Below the pieces are notes generated by a model. It was not told where the DNA came from, searched no databases, and saw nothing but the letters and a program-made list of their open reading frames with translations. This document shows positions 1-5,782 of a stretch of DNA of 6,675 nucleotides, one piece after another. The position numbers were made by a program, and so were the translations under genes. Origin of the DNA: Calditrichota bacterium (GTDB lineage: Bacteria; Calditrichota; Calditrichia; RBG-13-44-9; J075); NCBI GenBank assembly GCA_024275555.1, contig JAJRYW010000224.1:1-6675 (forward strand), written 5' to 3'. Position 1 is the first letter of the stretch. Each line of letters begins with the position of its first letter.

Positions 1-1
1 C

Positions 2-103
2 TATAGATCGGTGGAAGTAAATCAGGAGGTGCCTTCCAGCTTTTTCCAGGCGCTGGCAGAGGTGCTGGCCTATGTATTTAAGATGAAGAACAAATCGATC
101 TGA
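2..103 (+). CDS. flhB: FlhB C-terminus (partial, 5' end outside window)
   Basis: The last 33 codons and the TGA stop of a gene that begins upstream of the window. The readable end contains VEVNQEVPSSFFQALAEVL followed by AYVFKMK. This matches the usual end of FlhB/YscU-family proteins, where a V(N/D)QEVP turn is followed by a final helix of the type QA(V/L)AEVLAYVY. FlhB is an inner-membrane component of the flagellar type III export apparatus, and its cleaved cytoplasmic domain switches substrate specificity from rod/hook to filament proteins. The NPTH autocleavage site and the membrane helices would lie upstream and cannot be checked. The neighbouring flhA supports the call. The short tail makes family membership very likely but leaves the rest of the protein unseen. 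Confidence 0.88.
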   Translation, partial: YRSVEVNQEVPSSFFQALAEVLAYVFKMKNKSI

Positions 104-109
104 ACAAAA

Positions 110-138
110 GGGCGGTGCAGCCGGTGTGCGGCCCGCCC
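110..138 (+). other. GC-rich hairpin just after flhB
   Basis: Outer arms GGGCGG (110-115) and CCGCCC (133-138) pair perfectly, and inner arms GCCG (120-123) and CGGC (129-132) continue the stem. The result is 10 G-C pairs with a 4-base bulge (116-119) and a GTGTG loop (124-128). It starts 7 bases after the flhB stop. The bases after it on the + strand are A-rich (GAATAAAAAGG), not T-rich, so it is not a standard intrinsic terminator in the direction of the operon. It could protect the flhB 3' end, pause or attenuate transcription, or mark an RNA processing point. The stem is directly visible; the role is inferred. Confidence 0.55.
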
Positions 139-257
139 GAATAAAAAGGTCTCCGGGATGGAGCCCAATGCACTATAAACGGAAAAACCGAAGGATATTC
201 TTTGATGCGGCGGCCGGAACGCTGCCCAATGGAAGAATTTGACCGGGAAGGTTAGAC

Positions 258-467
258 ATGGATGAATGGAAAGGGATGAGGAGAGCGCCAATCCGGTTCG
301 GGAGAGAGGAAGCGAACTCCTGCCGCTATTACACCGGCAGCAACACCGCTGTGCCCGCTTCCCCATCGACTACTATAAGCGACGCCGGATCGGTAAGGCT
401 GAGCGCGATCTCCCGGTCAGATCATCCTTCCGTTATTAATATAAATTCTGAACAAATAAGAGGTTGA
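258..467 (+). CDS. Doubtful 69-codon ORF upstream of flhA
   Basis: An open frame begins at ATG 258, preceded by GGGAAGG at 245-251, and stops 6 bases before the flhA GTG. Its last codons contain the flhA ribosome binding site, an arrangement that could allow translational coupling. Against a real gene: the product is rich in Ser, Arg and Thr with no hydrophobic core, domain or signal peptide. It uses AGG, AGA and ATA codons that are scarce in the neighbouring flagellar genes, and a second frame (266-439, 57 codons) is open over the same stretch. I do not recognise the product. It is best read as a possible leader ORF or chance frame. Confidence 0.18.
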   Translation: MDEWKGMRRAPIRFGREEANSCRYYTGSNTAVPASPSTTISDAGSVRLSAISRSDHPSVININSEQIRG

Positions 468-473
468 TCCAAC

Positions 474-2522
474 GTGTTCGGTCGGAATAGCGACATCTTT
501 TTAGCCCTGGGCGTCATCTCCATACTGGTATTGATGATCATCCCCCTGCCCCCGGCAATTTTGGATATTTTGCTGGCCATGAATATCTCCGCGGCGCTGG
601 TGCTGCTGATGGTCTCGCTTTATCTGAACAATCCCCTGGATATTTCGGTTTTCCCCAGCCTGCTGCTGATTTTAACGCTGTTCCGGCTCTCCCTGAACAT
701 TGCTTCTACCCGGCTTATTTTGGGGGAAGCCTACGCGGGAGAGATCATTCAGTCGTTTGGCAATTTTGTAGTAAAAGGCAATTATGTGGTCGGCTTTATC
801 ATCTTTCTGATTCTGATCATTATCCAGTTTGTGGTCATTGTAAAAGGTTCCGGGCGGATTGCCGAAGTGGCGGCGCGTTTTACCCTGGACGCCATGCCCG
901 GCAAACAGATGAGCATCGATGCGGATTTGAACGCCGGGACCGTTACCGAAGAAGAGGCCCGGGAACGCCGCACCCAGATTTCCCGGGAAGCGGATTTTTA
1001 CGGGGCCATGGACGGAGCCAGCAAATTCGTTAAAGGGGACGCTATTGCCGGGTTGATTATTACCACAATCAATCTTATTGCCGGGCTGATCATCGGGATG
1101 CTGCAAATGGGAATGAGCGCCGGGGAAGCGCTGTCGACCTATAGCTTACTGACTATCGGCGACGGCCTGGTGTCTCAAATTCCGGCTCTGCTGGTTTCCA
1201 CTTCGGCCGGTATAGTCGTTACCCGGGCAGCCAGCGAGGAAAACCTGGGCATGGATTTAAAGACCCAGTTGTTCGGCAATCCCAAGGCGCTTTACATCGC
1301 TTCGGCCACACTCACTTTTTTTGGATTTACACCCGGTCTGCCCATGGTACCCTTCTTTATCCTGGCCGGGATTATGGCCGTAACAGCCTATAACACCAAT
1401 CACAGGCAGCAACAGGAGGCCCAGGAAGTAGAGGCCCTTCAGGAAGAAGCCCAGCTCCCGCCCCCCCAGGAAGAGATTGAAACTTATCTCCAGGTCGACC
1501 CGCTGGAACTGGAGATCGGCTACAACCTGATCAACCTGGTGGATACCGAGCAGGGCGGAGATCTGTTCGAGCGGATTACCTCCATGCGCAAGCAGATTGC
1601 CGTGGAGATTGGGATCATCGTACCGCCCATCCGGGTGCGGGATAATCTCCAGCTTAACCCCGATGAGTACGTGATGAAAATCCGCGGAAATGATGTGGCC
1701 CGAAATCAGCTCATGTTCGGGCAGCTTCTGGCTATGAACCCGGGCAATGTTGATCAGCCGATTGCCGGTGTGGAGGTAATCGAACCGGCTTTTGGCCTGC
1801 CGGCCGTCTGGATCGACCCGGAATTGCGCCACGAGGCGGAGTTGGCGGGCTACACCGTGGTAGAACCTTCCGCCGTGCTGGCCACACATCTAATGGAAAT
1901 TATCCGCAAACATGCGGACAAGTTGCTGGGCCGCCAGGAGGTGAAGCAACTGCTGGATAATCTCAAAAAGGATTACCCGGCCGTAATCGAGGACCTGGTG
2001 CCGGATCAGTTAAACATCGGCTCGGTGCAAAAGGTGCTGCAAAATTTGCTGCGGGAGGGCGTCCCTATCCGCGACCTGGTGACCATCCTGGAAACGCTGG
2101 GCGATTATGTTTCCGTCACCAAGAACATCGATGTGCTGACCGAGTACGTGCGCTATGCGCTCTCGGACACCATCGCCAAACTGCACATGGATGAGGACGG
2201 GGTCATCTATGCCATCACGGTGGATCCGCAGATCGAGCAGCTAATTACCACCTCGCTCCAGAAACAGAAGCAGATCAATTCCAACCTGGGGTTGCAGCCG
2301 GCGGTTATTCAGAAAATTTACCAGAGCGTTTCGGAAAATATCGAGCAGACCCTGGCCATGGGACGCCAGGCAGTGGTGATCTGCTCTCCCACCATACGCG
2401 CCTATTTCCGCAAGTTAATAGAGAGCGTTTTCCCGGATTTGGCCGTGGTCTCCTTCGGGGAATTGCCCTCGGAAGTGCAAATCGAATCGATAGGAAAGGT
2501 GAAGATCAACAATGAAAATTAA
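474..2522 (+). CDS. flhA: Flagellar export gate protein FlhA
   Basis: This is the 682-residue FlhA of the flagellar type III secretion export gate, in the FHIPEP family (E. coli FlhA is about 690 residues). The N-terminal half, to about residue 305, holds the hydrophobic membrane segments. The family signature RIAEVAARFTLDAMPGKQM (residues 128-146, then SIDAD) lies in the first cytoplasmic loop, and a second conserved block, TIGDGLVSQIPALLVSTSAG, is at 227-246. A charged Gln/Glu linker (about 311-338) leads to the cytosolic domain (about 340-682). That domain docks chaperone-substrate complexes and forms the nonameric ring; LVPDQLNIGSVQKVLQNLL at 508-526 is typical of it. The start is GTG at 474, nine bases after AAGAGGT (458-464), and gives the standard FlhA N-terminus with no extension. 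The 3' end overlaps flhF by 11 bases. No key motif appears missing. Confidence 0.98.
   Translation: MFGRNSDIFLALGVISILVLMIIPLPPAILDILLAMNISAALVLLMVSLYLNNPLDISVFPSLLLILTLFRLSLNIASTRLILGEAYAGEIIQSFGNFVVKGNYVVGFIIFLILIIIQFVVIVKGSGRIAEVAARFTLDAMPGKQMSIDADLNAGTVTEEEARERRTQISREADFYGAMDGASKFVKGDAIAGLIITTINLIAGLIIGMLQMGMSAGEALSTYSLLTIGDGLVSQIPALLVSTSAGIVVTRAASEENLGMDLKTQLFGNPKALYIASATLTFFGFTPGLPMVPFFILAGIMAVTAYNTNHRQQQEAQEVEALQEEAQLPPPQEEIETYLQVDPLELEIGYNLINLVDTEQGGDLFERITSMRKQIAVEIGIIVPPIRVRDNLQLNPDEYVMKIRGNDVARNQLMFGQLLAMNPGNVDQPIAGVEVIEPAFGLPAVWIDPELRHEAELAGYTVVEPSAVLATHLMEIIRKHADKLLGRQEVKQLLDNLKKDYPAVIEDLVPDQLNIGSVQKVLQNLLREGVPIRDLVTILETLGDYVSVTKNIDVLTEYVRYALSDTIAKLHMDEDGVIYAITVDPQIEQLITTSLQKQKQINSNLGLQPAVIQKIYQSVSENIEQTLAMGRQAVVICSPTIRAYFRKLIESVFPDLAVVSFGELPSEVQIESIGKVKINNEN
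1461..1467 (+). repeat. C7 homopolymer inside flhA
   Basis: Seven consecutive C bases encode part of a Pro-Pro-Pro run (residues 329-331) in the linker between the FlhA membrane half and the cytosolic domain. Reading one base more or one base less meets a stop codon soon after: TGA within 8 codons for +1 and within about 25 codons for -1. Slippage here would therefore leave the membrane half without the substrate-docking domain. Whether it slips in the cell is unknown; the tract is short. Confidence 0.9.
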
Positions 2523-3714
2523 AAAGTACACCGGCGAATCGTTTCAAGAAGCATTTGAAAAGATGAAAAATGAACTGGGCAGCGAGGCTATCATCCTGAA
2601 CTCACGCCGGGTCAGCCAGGGCGGTGCGCTGGATTATACCGGCAAGAAGGAGTATCACGAGATTACTGCGGCCCTGGACAAACCGGCCCCGGTGGCTGCC
2701 ACAAAAGAGGACGCCATGGTTTATCAGCGGCCTCGACGGAAATCGGCGGCCCCGGAGCGCGGAGGCGCGGTCTTTAAAGCATTGACCGAAACGGTGAGCA
2801 ACGGGGAAGATCTGCTTCAACAGGCCAGCCAGATCAGCGAGTTGAAAGATGAAGTACGCGATATGCGCAAGGTGCTGGAACAAGTGGCGGATTTCATCAA
2901 ATACAGCCGAATGCCGGCCCTGCCGGAGAAATTCAAAACACCGCTCAAGCAATTGGTCGACAACGAGGTGCACGAGGAACTGGCCAAGGCGGTTATGCAA
3001 ACCGTCTACGCCCGCACCCAGCCCGCCGATTACCAGGACGAAGAAAAGATTCGGGAACAGGTGTTCGGTTTGCTGGGCCAGATGATGAAGTCCGCGGCGC
3101 CGCTGGAACAGCAGTCGCATCGTCCTTACGTTGTTGCGCTGGTGGGGCCCACCGGGGTGGGGAAAACTACCACCGTTGCCAAAATTGCCGCCAATCTCAA
3201 GCTGTTTTCCAACCGAAAGGTAGCGCTGATCTCGGCGGACACCTATCGGATTGCCGCTATCGAGCAATTGCAGACCTTTGCCAACATTGCCTCGATTCCC
3301 ATGAGCGTGGCTTACAACCCCGCCGAGATACAGGAAGCTGTCACAAAATATTCGGATCGGGAAATTATCCTTATCGATACGGTCGGGCGCAGCCAGAAAA
3401 ACAAAAAGCAGTTGGTCGATCTGCAACGATTTATCGATGCAGCAGAGCCGCATGAAGTGCACCTGGTGCTAAGCCTGACCTCCGGCTTAAAAACCATGCT
3501 CGATATTGTCCAGCGTTTCCGGGATTTAAAGCCGAATCGACTCATTTTCACCAAAGCGGATGAGACAACCGGCGCAGGCGTGATGCTGAACGTGCTTTAT
3601 AAACACCAGTTGCCGGTTTCCTTCATCACCACCGGGCAGACTGTGCCGAATGATATTACGGCAGCGAATCCGGAAACGCTGATTAAACTGGTTTACCAGG
3701 GGGAATGGGATTAA
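2512..3714 (+). CDS. flhF: Flagellar SRP-type GTPase FlhF
   Basis: A 400-residue member of the SRP GTPase family (with Ffh and FtsY) that determines flagellar position and early basal-body assembly at the membrane. Residues 1 to about 58 are the typical FlhF N-terminal segment (MKIKKYTGESFQEAFEKMK, then GSEAIILNSR). A variable, charged, probably helical region (about 60-130) is followed by the N domain (about 140-200) and the G domain (about 205-400). Visible GTPase elements are the P-loop GPTGVGKTTT (212-221), SADTYRIAAIEQL (241-253, SRP-family insertion region), DTVGRS (289-294; the family norm is DTAGR), TKAD (347-350) and the closing GQTVPNDI (375-382). ATG 2512 follows AGGAAAGGTGA (2492-2502) at good spacing and overlaps the flhA end by 11 bases. 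It shares one base with the preferred flhG start. FlhG should stimulate its GTPase. Confidence 0.97.
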   Translation: MKIKKYTGESFQEAFEKMKNELGSEAIILNSRRVSQGGALDYTGKKEYHEITAALDKPAPVAATKEDAMVYQRPRRKSAAPERGGAVFKALTETVSNGEDLLQQASQISELKDEVRDMRKVLEQVADFIKYSRMPALPEKFKTPLKQLVDNEVHEELAKAVMQTVYARTQPADYQDEEKIREQVFGLLGQMMKSAAPLEQQSHRPYVVALVGPTGVGKTTTVAKIAANLKLFSNRKVALISADTYRIAAIEQLQTFANIASIPMSVAYNPAEIQEAVTKYSDREIILIDTVGRSQKNKKQLVDLQRFIDAAEPHEVHLVLSLTSGLKTMLDIVQRFRDLKPNRLIFTKADETTGAGVMLNVLYKHQLPVSFITTGQTVPNDITAANPETLIKLVYQGEWD

Positions 3715-4580
3715 TGCGGGATCAGGCAGAACAACTGCGCCGGGCCGCCCGGCAAACCGGCTCCTTACCCGGCGCTTCGGCAAGCCCGGGGCAATCTCCG
3801 CTGCTCATCGCGGTAGTAAGCGGTAAAGGGGGAGTCGGGAAAAGCAGCTTTGCCCTTACTTTGGCCCACCGCCTGGGAAGACAGGGTCTCTCCACGCTGG
3901 TGGTCGACGCCAATTTGCATTCCCCTTCTTTGCATGTACTCGCCAATGCTTCATCCCCGCTCAGTATAAGCCGGCTGATGAAACAAGGCGTGTTCGATCC
4001 GCAGCAACTTTTTGTGTCCATCGGCCCCAAAGTCGATTTATTGAGCAATGATGAGCCGATCAGCCAGTTGGGAAGGTCGCACCCGGAGTCATCATCGTTT
4101 CTATTGGAGTTGTTGTTTGACCGAAATACAGGACACAGTGTCGTCATTTTCGACACAGAAACCGGCCTGGATCATTGGAATTTAGAATTAATCTCTGCCT
4201 GCCGCACCCATTTTCTGCTCACGTTTCCGGAGCCAACCGCCATTATTGACAGCTATACCTATCTGAAGAATGTACGTCCCTATTTAAGCCCGGCGACATT
4301 TCAACTGGTTTTTTCACAGGTTCTGTCGGAAGAGAACGCGGAGGAAGCGTTCCGGAAGTTTAACCTGGCTCTTGCCCATTTTCTGAACTTTCAATTCTCC
4401 GGCTATTTCAGTACGCCTTTCGAAGCTACTGTAAAACAAGCAATTAACGAGCAAAACCCATTTTGGAAATCTGAAAAGTGTTACCATTTCGTACACTCTG
4501 TGGACAAAATCGTCGCCCATTTAATTGAAACACTACCTATAGCCCATAAGGAAATATTAACCCTAAAGGATGAGGTGTAA
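3714..4580 (+). CDS. flhG: FlhG (YlxH/FleN), MinD-like ATPase controlling flagellar number
   Basis: A ParA/MinD-superfamily ATPase of 288 residues that regulates FlhF and flagellar number. The N-terminus MRDQAEQLRR carries the DQAxxLR element (residues 3-9), known in FlhG to activate the FlhF GTPase. The deviant Walker A, SGKGGVGKSS, spans 36-45, the switch I region VVDANLHSPSL 63-73, and Walker B/switch II VVIFDTETG 143-151. The hallmark PEPTAIIDSY is at 172-181. Two start codons are possible. ATG 3714, forming TAATG with the flhF stop, is preferred because AGGGGG (3698-3703) lies 10 bases upstream and the product begins at the conserved helix. ATG 3705 adds three residues but is too close to that site. 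Oddities: Asn67 sits where MinD/FlhG proteins carry their catalytic Asp, and the acidic C-terminus (TLKDEV) is not an evident basic amphipathic membrane anchor. Function is therefore firm by family and context, but ATP hydrolysis may be altered. Confidence 0.94.
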   Translation: MRDQAEQLRRAARQTGSLPGASASPGQSPLLIAVVSGKGGVGKSSFALTLAHRLGRQGLSTLVVDANLHSPSLHVLANASSPLSISRLMKQGVFDPQQLFVSIGPKVDLLSNDEPISQLGRSHPESSSFLLELLFDRNTGHSVVIFDTETGLDHWNLELISACRTHFLLTFPEPTAIIDSYTYLKNVRPYLSPATFQLVFSQVLSEENAEEAFRKFNLALAHFLNFQFSGYFSTPFEATVKQAINEQNPFWKSEKCYHFVHSVDKIVAHLIETLPIAHKEILTLKDEV

Positions 4581-4582
4581 CC

Positions 4583-4810
4583 ATGAAGAAGATGCCTGTT
4601 AAGCTCACGTTCCTGGTATTTTTAATCGCTTTACTGTCCGGATTTTATCTGCGTTTACCGCTGATGGAGAATATGATTCGGGCTTTTGTGATTTATCTGA
4701 TTTTTTCGGTACTGATTTTGCTAATATATCTTGTGCATAACCAAAGCACATATAACATGTTGAAAGCAGAGATCGAGAAAGAAAACAATTCCGCACAAAA
4801 CAATAGTTAA
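4583..4810 (+). CDS. Small two-helix membrane protein in the flagellar operon, unknown function
   Basis: A 75-residue protein I do not recognise. It has a basic start (MKKMPVK), a hydrophobic segment at about 8-24, a short polar turn (RLPLMENMIR, about 24-33), a second hydrophobic segment at about 34-52, and a polar tail with a charged stretch KAEIEKENN. By the positive-inside rule both ends should be cytoplasmic, giving a membrane hairpin. The start is well supported: AGGATGAGGTG (4567-4577) precedes ATG 4583, and the gene begins 2 bases after the flhG stop, so translational coupling is likely. fliA follows 35 bases later. Its place between a flagellar-number regulator and the flagellar sigma factor suggests a role in flagellar assembly or its control, but nothing in the sequence states what that role is. 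A membrane partner for FlhG is only a guess. Confidence 0.82.
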   Translation: MKKMPVKLTFLVFLIALLSGFYLRLPLMENMIRAFVIYLIFSVLILLIYLVHNQSTYNMLKAEIEKENNSAQNNS

Positions 4811-4845
4811 TGGATCGTTAACCTAATTAAGTTTTTGGGGAAGAT

Positions 4846-5601
4846 ATGAAGGCACAAGTTGATCCCACCTGGGAAGCTTACTACGAAGAAAAAGCGCCAA
4901 GCCTGCGCGACGAATTAATGGTTAAATATCTGGGCCTGGTTCACTATGTAGTAAACAAGCTTTTTAAGACTATGCCCAGCAATGTGGACCGGGAAGATCT
5001 GGTCAACATCGGAGTAATTGGTCTTAGCGAAGCGCTGGAACGCTACAATCCCTACTACGGGATCAAATTCGAAACGTATGCGATCCCCCGCATCCGTGGT
5101 GCGATCATTGACGAACTGCGGAAACAAGATTGGATCCCCCGGTCGCTCCGCTCTAAATCAAATAAAATCAAGAAAGTAGTGGAAGAACTTGAACAAACTT
5201 CCCCGGGCGGCGTCAGTGATCAGGCGGTGGCAGGATTGCTGGGCATCAGTGAAGCGGAATACCATCAATGGCAATCACAACTCAATCGAACCTCGGTGAT
5301 CTCGCTGGACAAACCGAATCCGAATTTTGATGATCACAACCTCTATGAAGCCATTGAAGACACATCCTCTTCTAACCCGATCGAGGCGATTGAAGATGAG
5401 GAGATGAAAGAAGTGTTAGTCAAGGCAATCAAACAATTACCGGAAAAATCTCGCCTGGCCATAACCCTGTATTACTACGAACATCTCACCTTTAAGGAGA
5501 TTGGGAATATATTAAATGTATCGGAATCCCGTATTTCGCAGATACATTCCGAAACCATTGACCGCCTGAAACGCGCATTGAAAAAAGAATACGCCGATTG
5601 A
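4846..5601 (+). CDS. fliA: RNA polymerase sigma factor FliA (sigma-28)
   Basis: A 251-residue sigma factor of the FliA/SigD type, directing RNA polymerase to late flagellar, motor and chemotaxis promoters. Region 2 runs from about residue 24 to 98 and includes LVHYVVNKL, DREDLVNIGVIGLSEALERY and GIKFETYAIPRIRGAIIDEL, followed by the family-typical QDWIPRSLR (94-102). Region 3 covers about 105-172. Region 4 (about 190-246) has the helix-turn-helix LTFKEIGNILNVSESRISQI at 214-233. Length and block order fit the family (about 240-260 residues), and the absence of region 1.1 is normal. ATG 4846 is preceded by GGGGAAG (4837-4843), close to the start but usable. In most species FliA is held by the anti-sigma factor FlgM until the hook is complete; flgM is not in this window. 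Confidence 0.97.
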   Translation: MKAQVDPTWEAYYEEKAPSLRDELMVKYLGLVHYVVNKLFKTMPSNVDREDLVNIGVIGLSEALERYNPYYGIKFETYAIPRIRGAIIDELRKQDWIPRSLRSKSNKIKKVVEELEQTSPGGVSDQAVAGLLGISEAEYHQWQSQLNRTSVISLDKPNPNFDDHNLYEAIEDTSSSNPIEAIEDEEMKEVLVKAIKQLPEKSRLAITLYYYEHLTFKEIGNILNVSESRISQIHSETIDRLKRALKKEYAD

Positions 5602-5635
5602 AAGTGTATAAAATTTCGACACTTTCCCGTCGAAA
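5601..5635 (+). repeat. Two overlapping inverted repeats just after fliA
   Basis: AAAGTGT (5601-5607) pairs perfectly with ACACTTT (5619-5625), and TTTCGAC (5614-5620) pairs perfectly with GTCGAAA (5629-5635). The two 7-bp stems share bases 5619-5620, and each uses the loop of the other, so they cannot form fully at once. No T-run follows directly, so a standard intrinsic terminator is not supported. They may be alternative RNA structures, protein-binding dyads near a promoter, or a fliA 3'-end element. Confidence 0.5.
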
Positions 5636-5636
5636 C
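5609..5636 (+). promoter_or_regulatory. Possible sigma-28-type promoter for the HDOD gene
   Basis: TAAAATTT (5609-5616) matches 7 of 8 bases of the E. coli-type sigma-28 -35 element TAAAGTTT. Twelve bases later GTCGAAAC (5629-5636) matches 5 of 8 bases of GCCGATAA; the usual spacing is 11. It lies directly behind the sigma-28 gene and upstream of a gene with its own long leader, so FliA control is plausible. The -10 match is poor and it overlaps the inverted repeats, so this is a weak call. Confidence 0.22.
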
Positions 5637-5673
5637 TTGAGACAAGGCTGTCATTTCTTGTGATCTACGTCGA

Positions 5674-5700
5674 TTTTTTCAAATTTCCGAAAAAAATTTG
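5674..5700 (+). repeat. A+T-rich inverted repeats in the HDOD leader
   Basis: TTTTTTC (5674-5680) pairs with GAAAAAA (5689-5695), and CAAATTT (5680-5686) pairs with AAATTTG (5694-5700). As with the pair at 5601-5635, the two stems overlap and exclude each other. All pairs but one in each stem are A-T, so stability is low. A T6 run at 5674-5679 comes after a weak ACAAG/CTTGT stem (5642-5646 with 5657-5661), but 12 bases separate them, too many for a convincing terminator. Confidence 0.4.
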
Positions 5701-5706
5701 GGGCTT

Positions 5707-5766
5707 ATGAGGAGGCCGGGCGGAAGCAAGGTGAATCCCGGTGAAGTCGGAACAGATCACTTTTAA
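5707..5766 (+). CDS. Possible 19-codon upstream ORF before the HDOD gene
   Basis: ATG 5707 opens a 19-residue frame (MRRPGGSKVNPGEVGTDHF) ending at TAA 5764-5766, which is 15 bases before the HDOD ATG and in the same frame. It has only GGGG a few bases ahead as a binding site. Its own second and third codons form a perfect AGGAGG (5710-5715) that has no start codon at the right distance downstream. It could be a leader peptide or a chance frame; short length gives little evidence. Confidence 0.12.
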   Translation: MRRPGGSKVNPGEVGTDHF

Positions 5767-5782
5767 CACAAGAGAAGTCGGA
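5743..5782 (+). repeat. 9-base direct repeat reaching the HDOD start codon
   Basis: GAAGTCGGA occurs at 5743-5751 and again at 5774-5782, 31 bases apart (about three helical turns). The second copy covers part of the ribosome binding region AGAGAAG (5771-5777) and the A of the start codon. The arrangement would suit a repressor or RNA-binding protein controlling this gene. A chance match is possible at this length. Confidence 0.4.

Larger units (their letters stand above)
104..473 (+). other. Long flhB-flhA intergenic region without a convincing gene
   Basis: These 370 bases separate two genes that usually abut or overlap. They hold a strong GC hairpin at 110-138, an imperfect inverted repeat around 381-418 with GATCG (388-392) facing CGATC (406-410), and an 8-base direct repeat GCCCAATG at 163-170 and 224-231. 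An A+T-rich patch at 431-460 lies just before the flhA ribosome binding site. Short + strand ORFs start at 168 (24 codons), 205 (16 codons), 258 (69 codons) and 266 (57 codons, frame of flhB). None resembles a family I recognise. The region could be a structured leader, a decayed gene or a site of internal transcription start; the sequence does not decide between these. Confidence 0.6.

Noticed and set aside
70..366. 98-codon minus-strand ORF across the flhB end and the gap
   Set aside because: It overlaps flhB coding sequence, has Cys/Arg/Ser-rich chance composition and no recognisable domain.
434..447. A+T-rich TATTAATATAAATT before flhA as a sigma-70 -10 element
   Set aside because: No recognisable TTGACA-like -35 at 16-18 bases upstream; an A+T-rich patch before a ribosome binding site is common.
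672..1889. Long minus-strand open frames within flhA
   Set aside because: Antisense shadows of a strongly supported conserved gene; their products show low-complexity, His/Gly-rich composition and no family resemblance.
2602..3462. 286-codon minus-strand ORF opposite flhF
   Set aside because: Antisense shadow of flhF; the GTPase motifs on the + strand explain the sequence and the minus product has no recognisable domain.
4542..4549. GCCCATAA inside the flhG 3' end, one mismatch from the sigma-28 -10 element, upstream of the small ORF and fliA
   Set aside because: No acceptable TAAA-type -35 lies at the right distance (only TAAT at 16 bases), and it falls within coding sequence, so a chance match is likely.
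4806..4822. GTTAA/TTAAC inverted repeat between the small ORF and fliA
   Set aside because: Five A+T-rich pairs with a 7-base loop are too weak to call a terminator or operator.
5593..5600. GCCGATTG at the fliA 3' end resembling a sigma-28 -10 element
   Set aside because: There is no -35 partner at 15-16 bases upstream, and the sequence is explained by the last codons and stop of fliA.
5707..5766. Leader resembling a cobalamin or c-di-GMP riboswitch (GGTGAATCCCGGTG, AGGAGGCCGGG)
   Set aside because: Only short fragments look similar; the conserved cores of these classes are not present in order.
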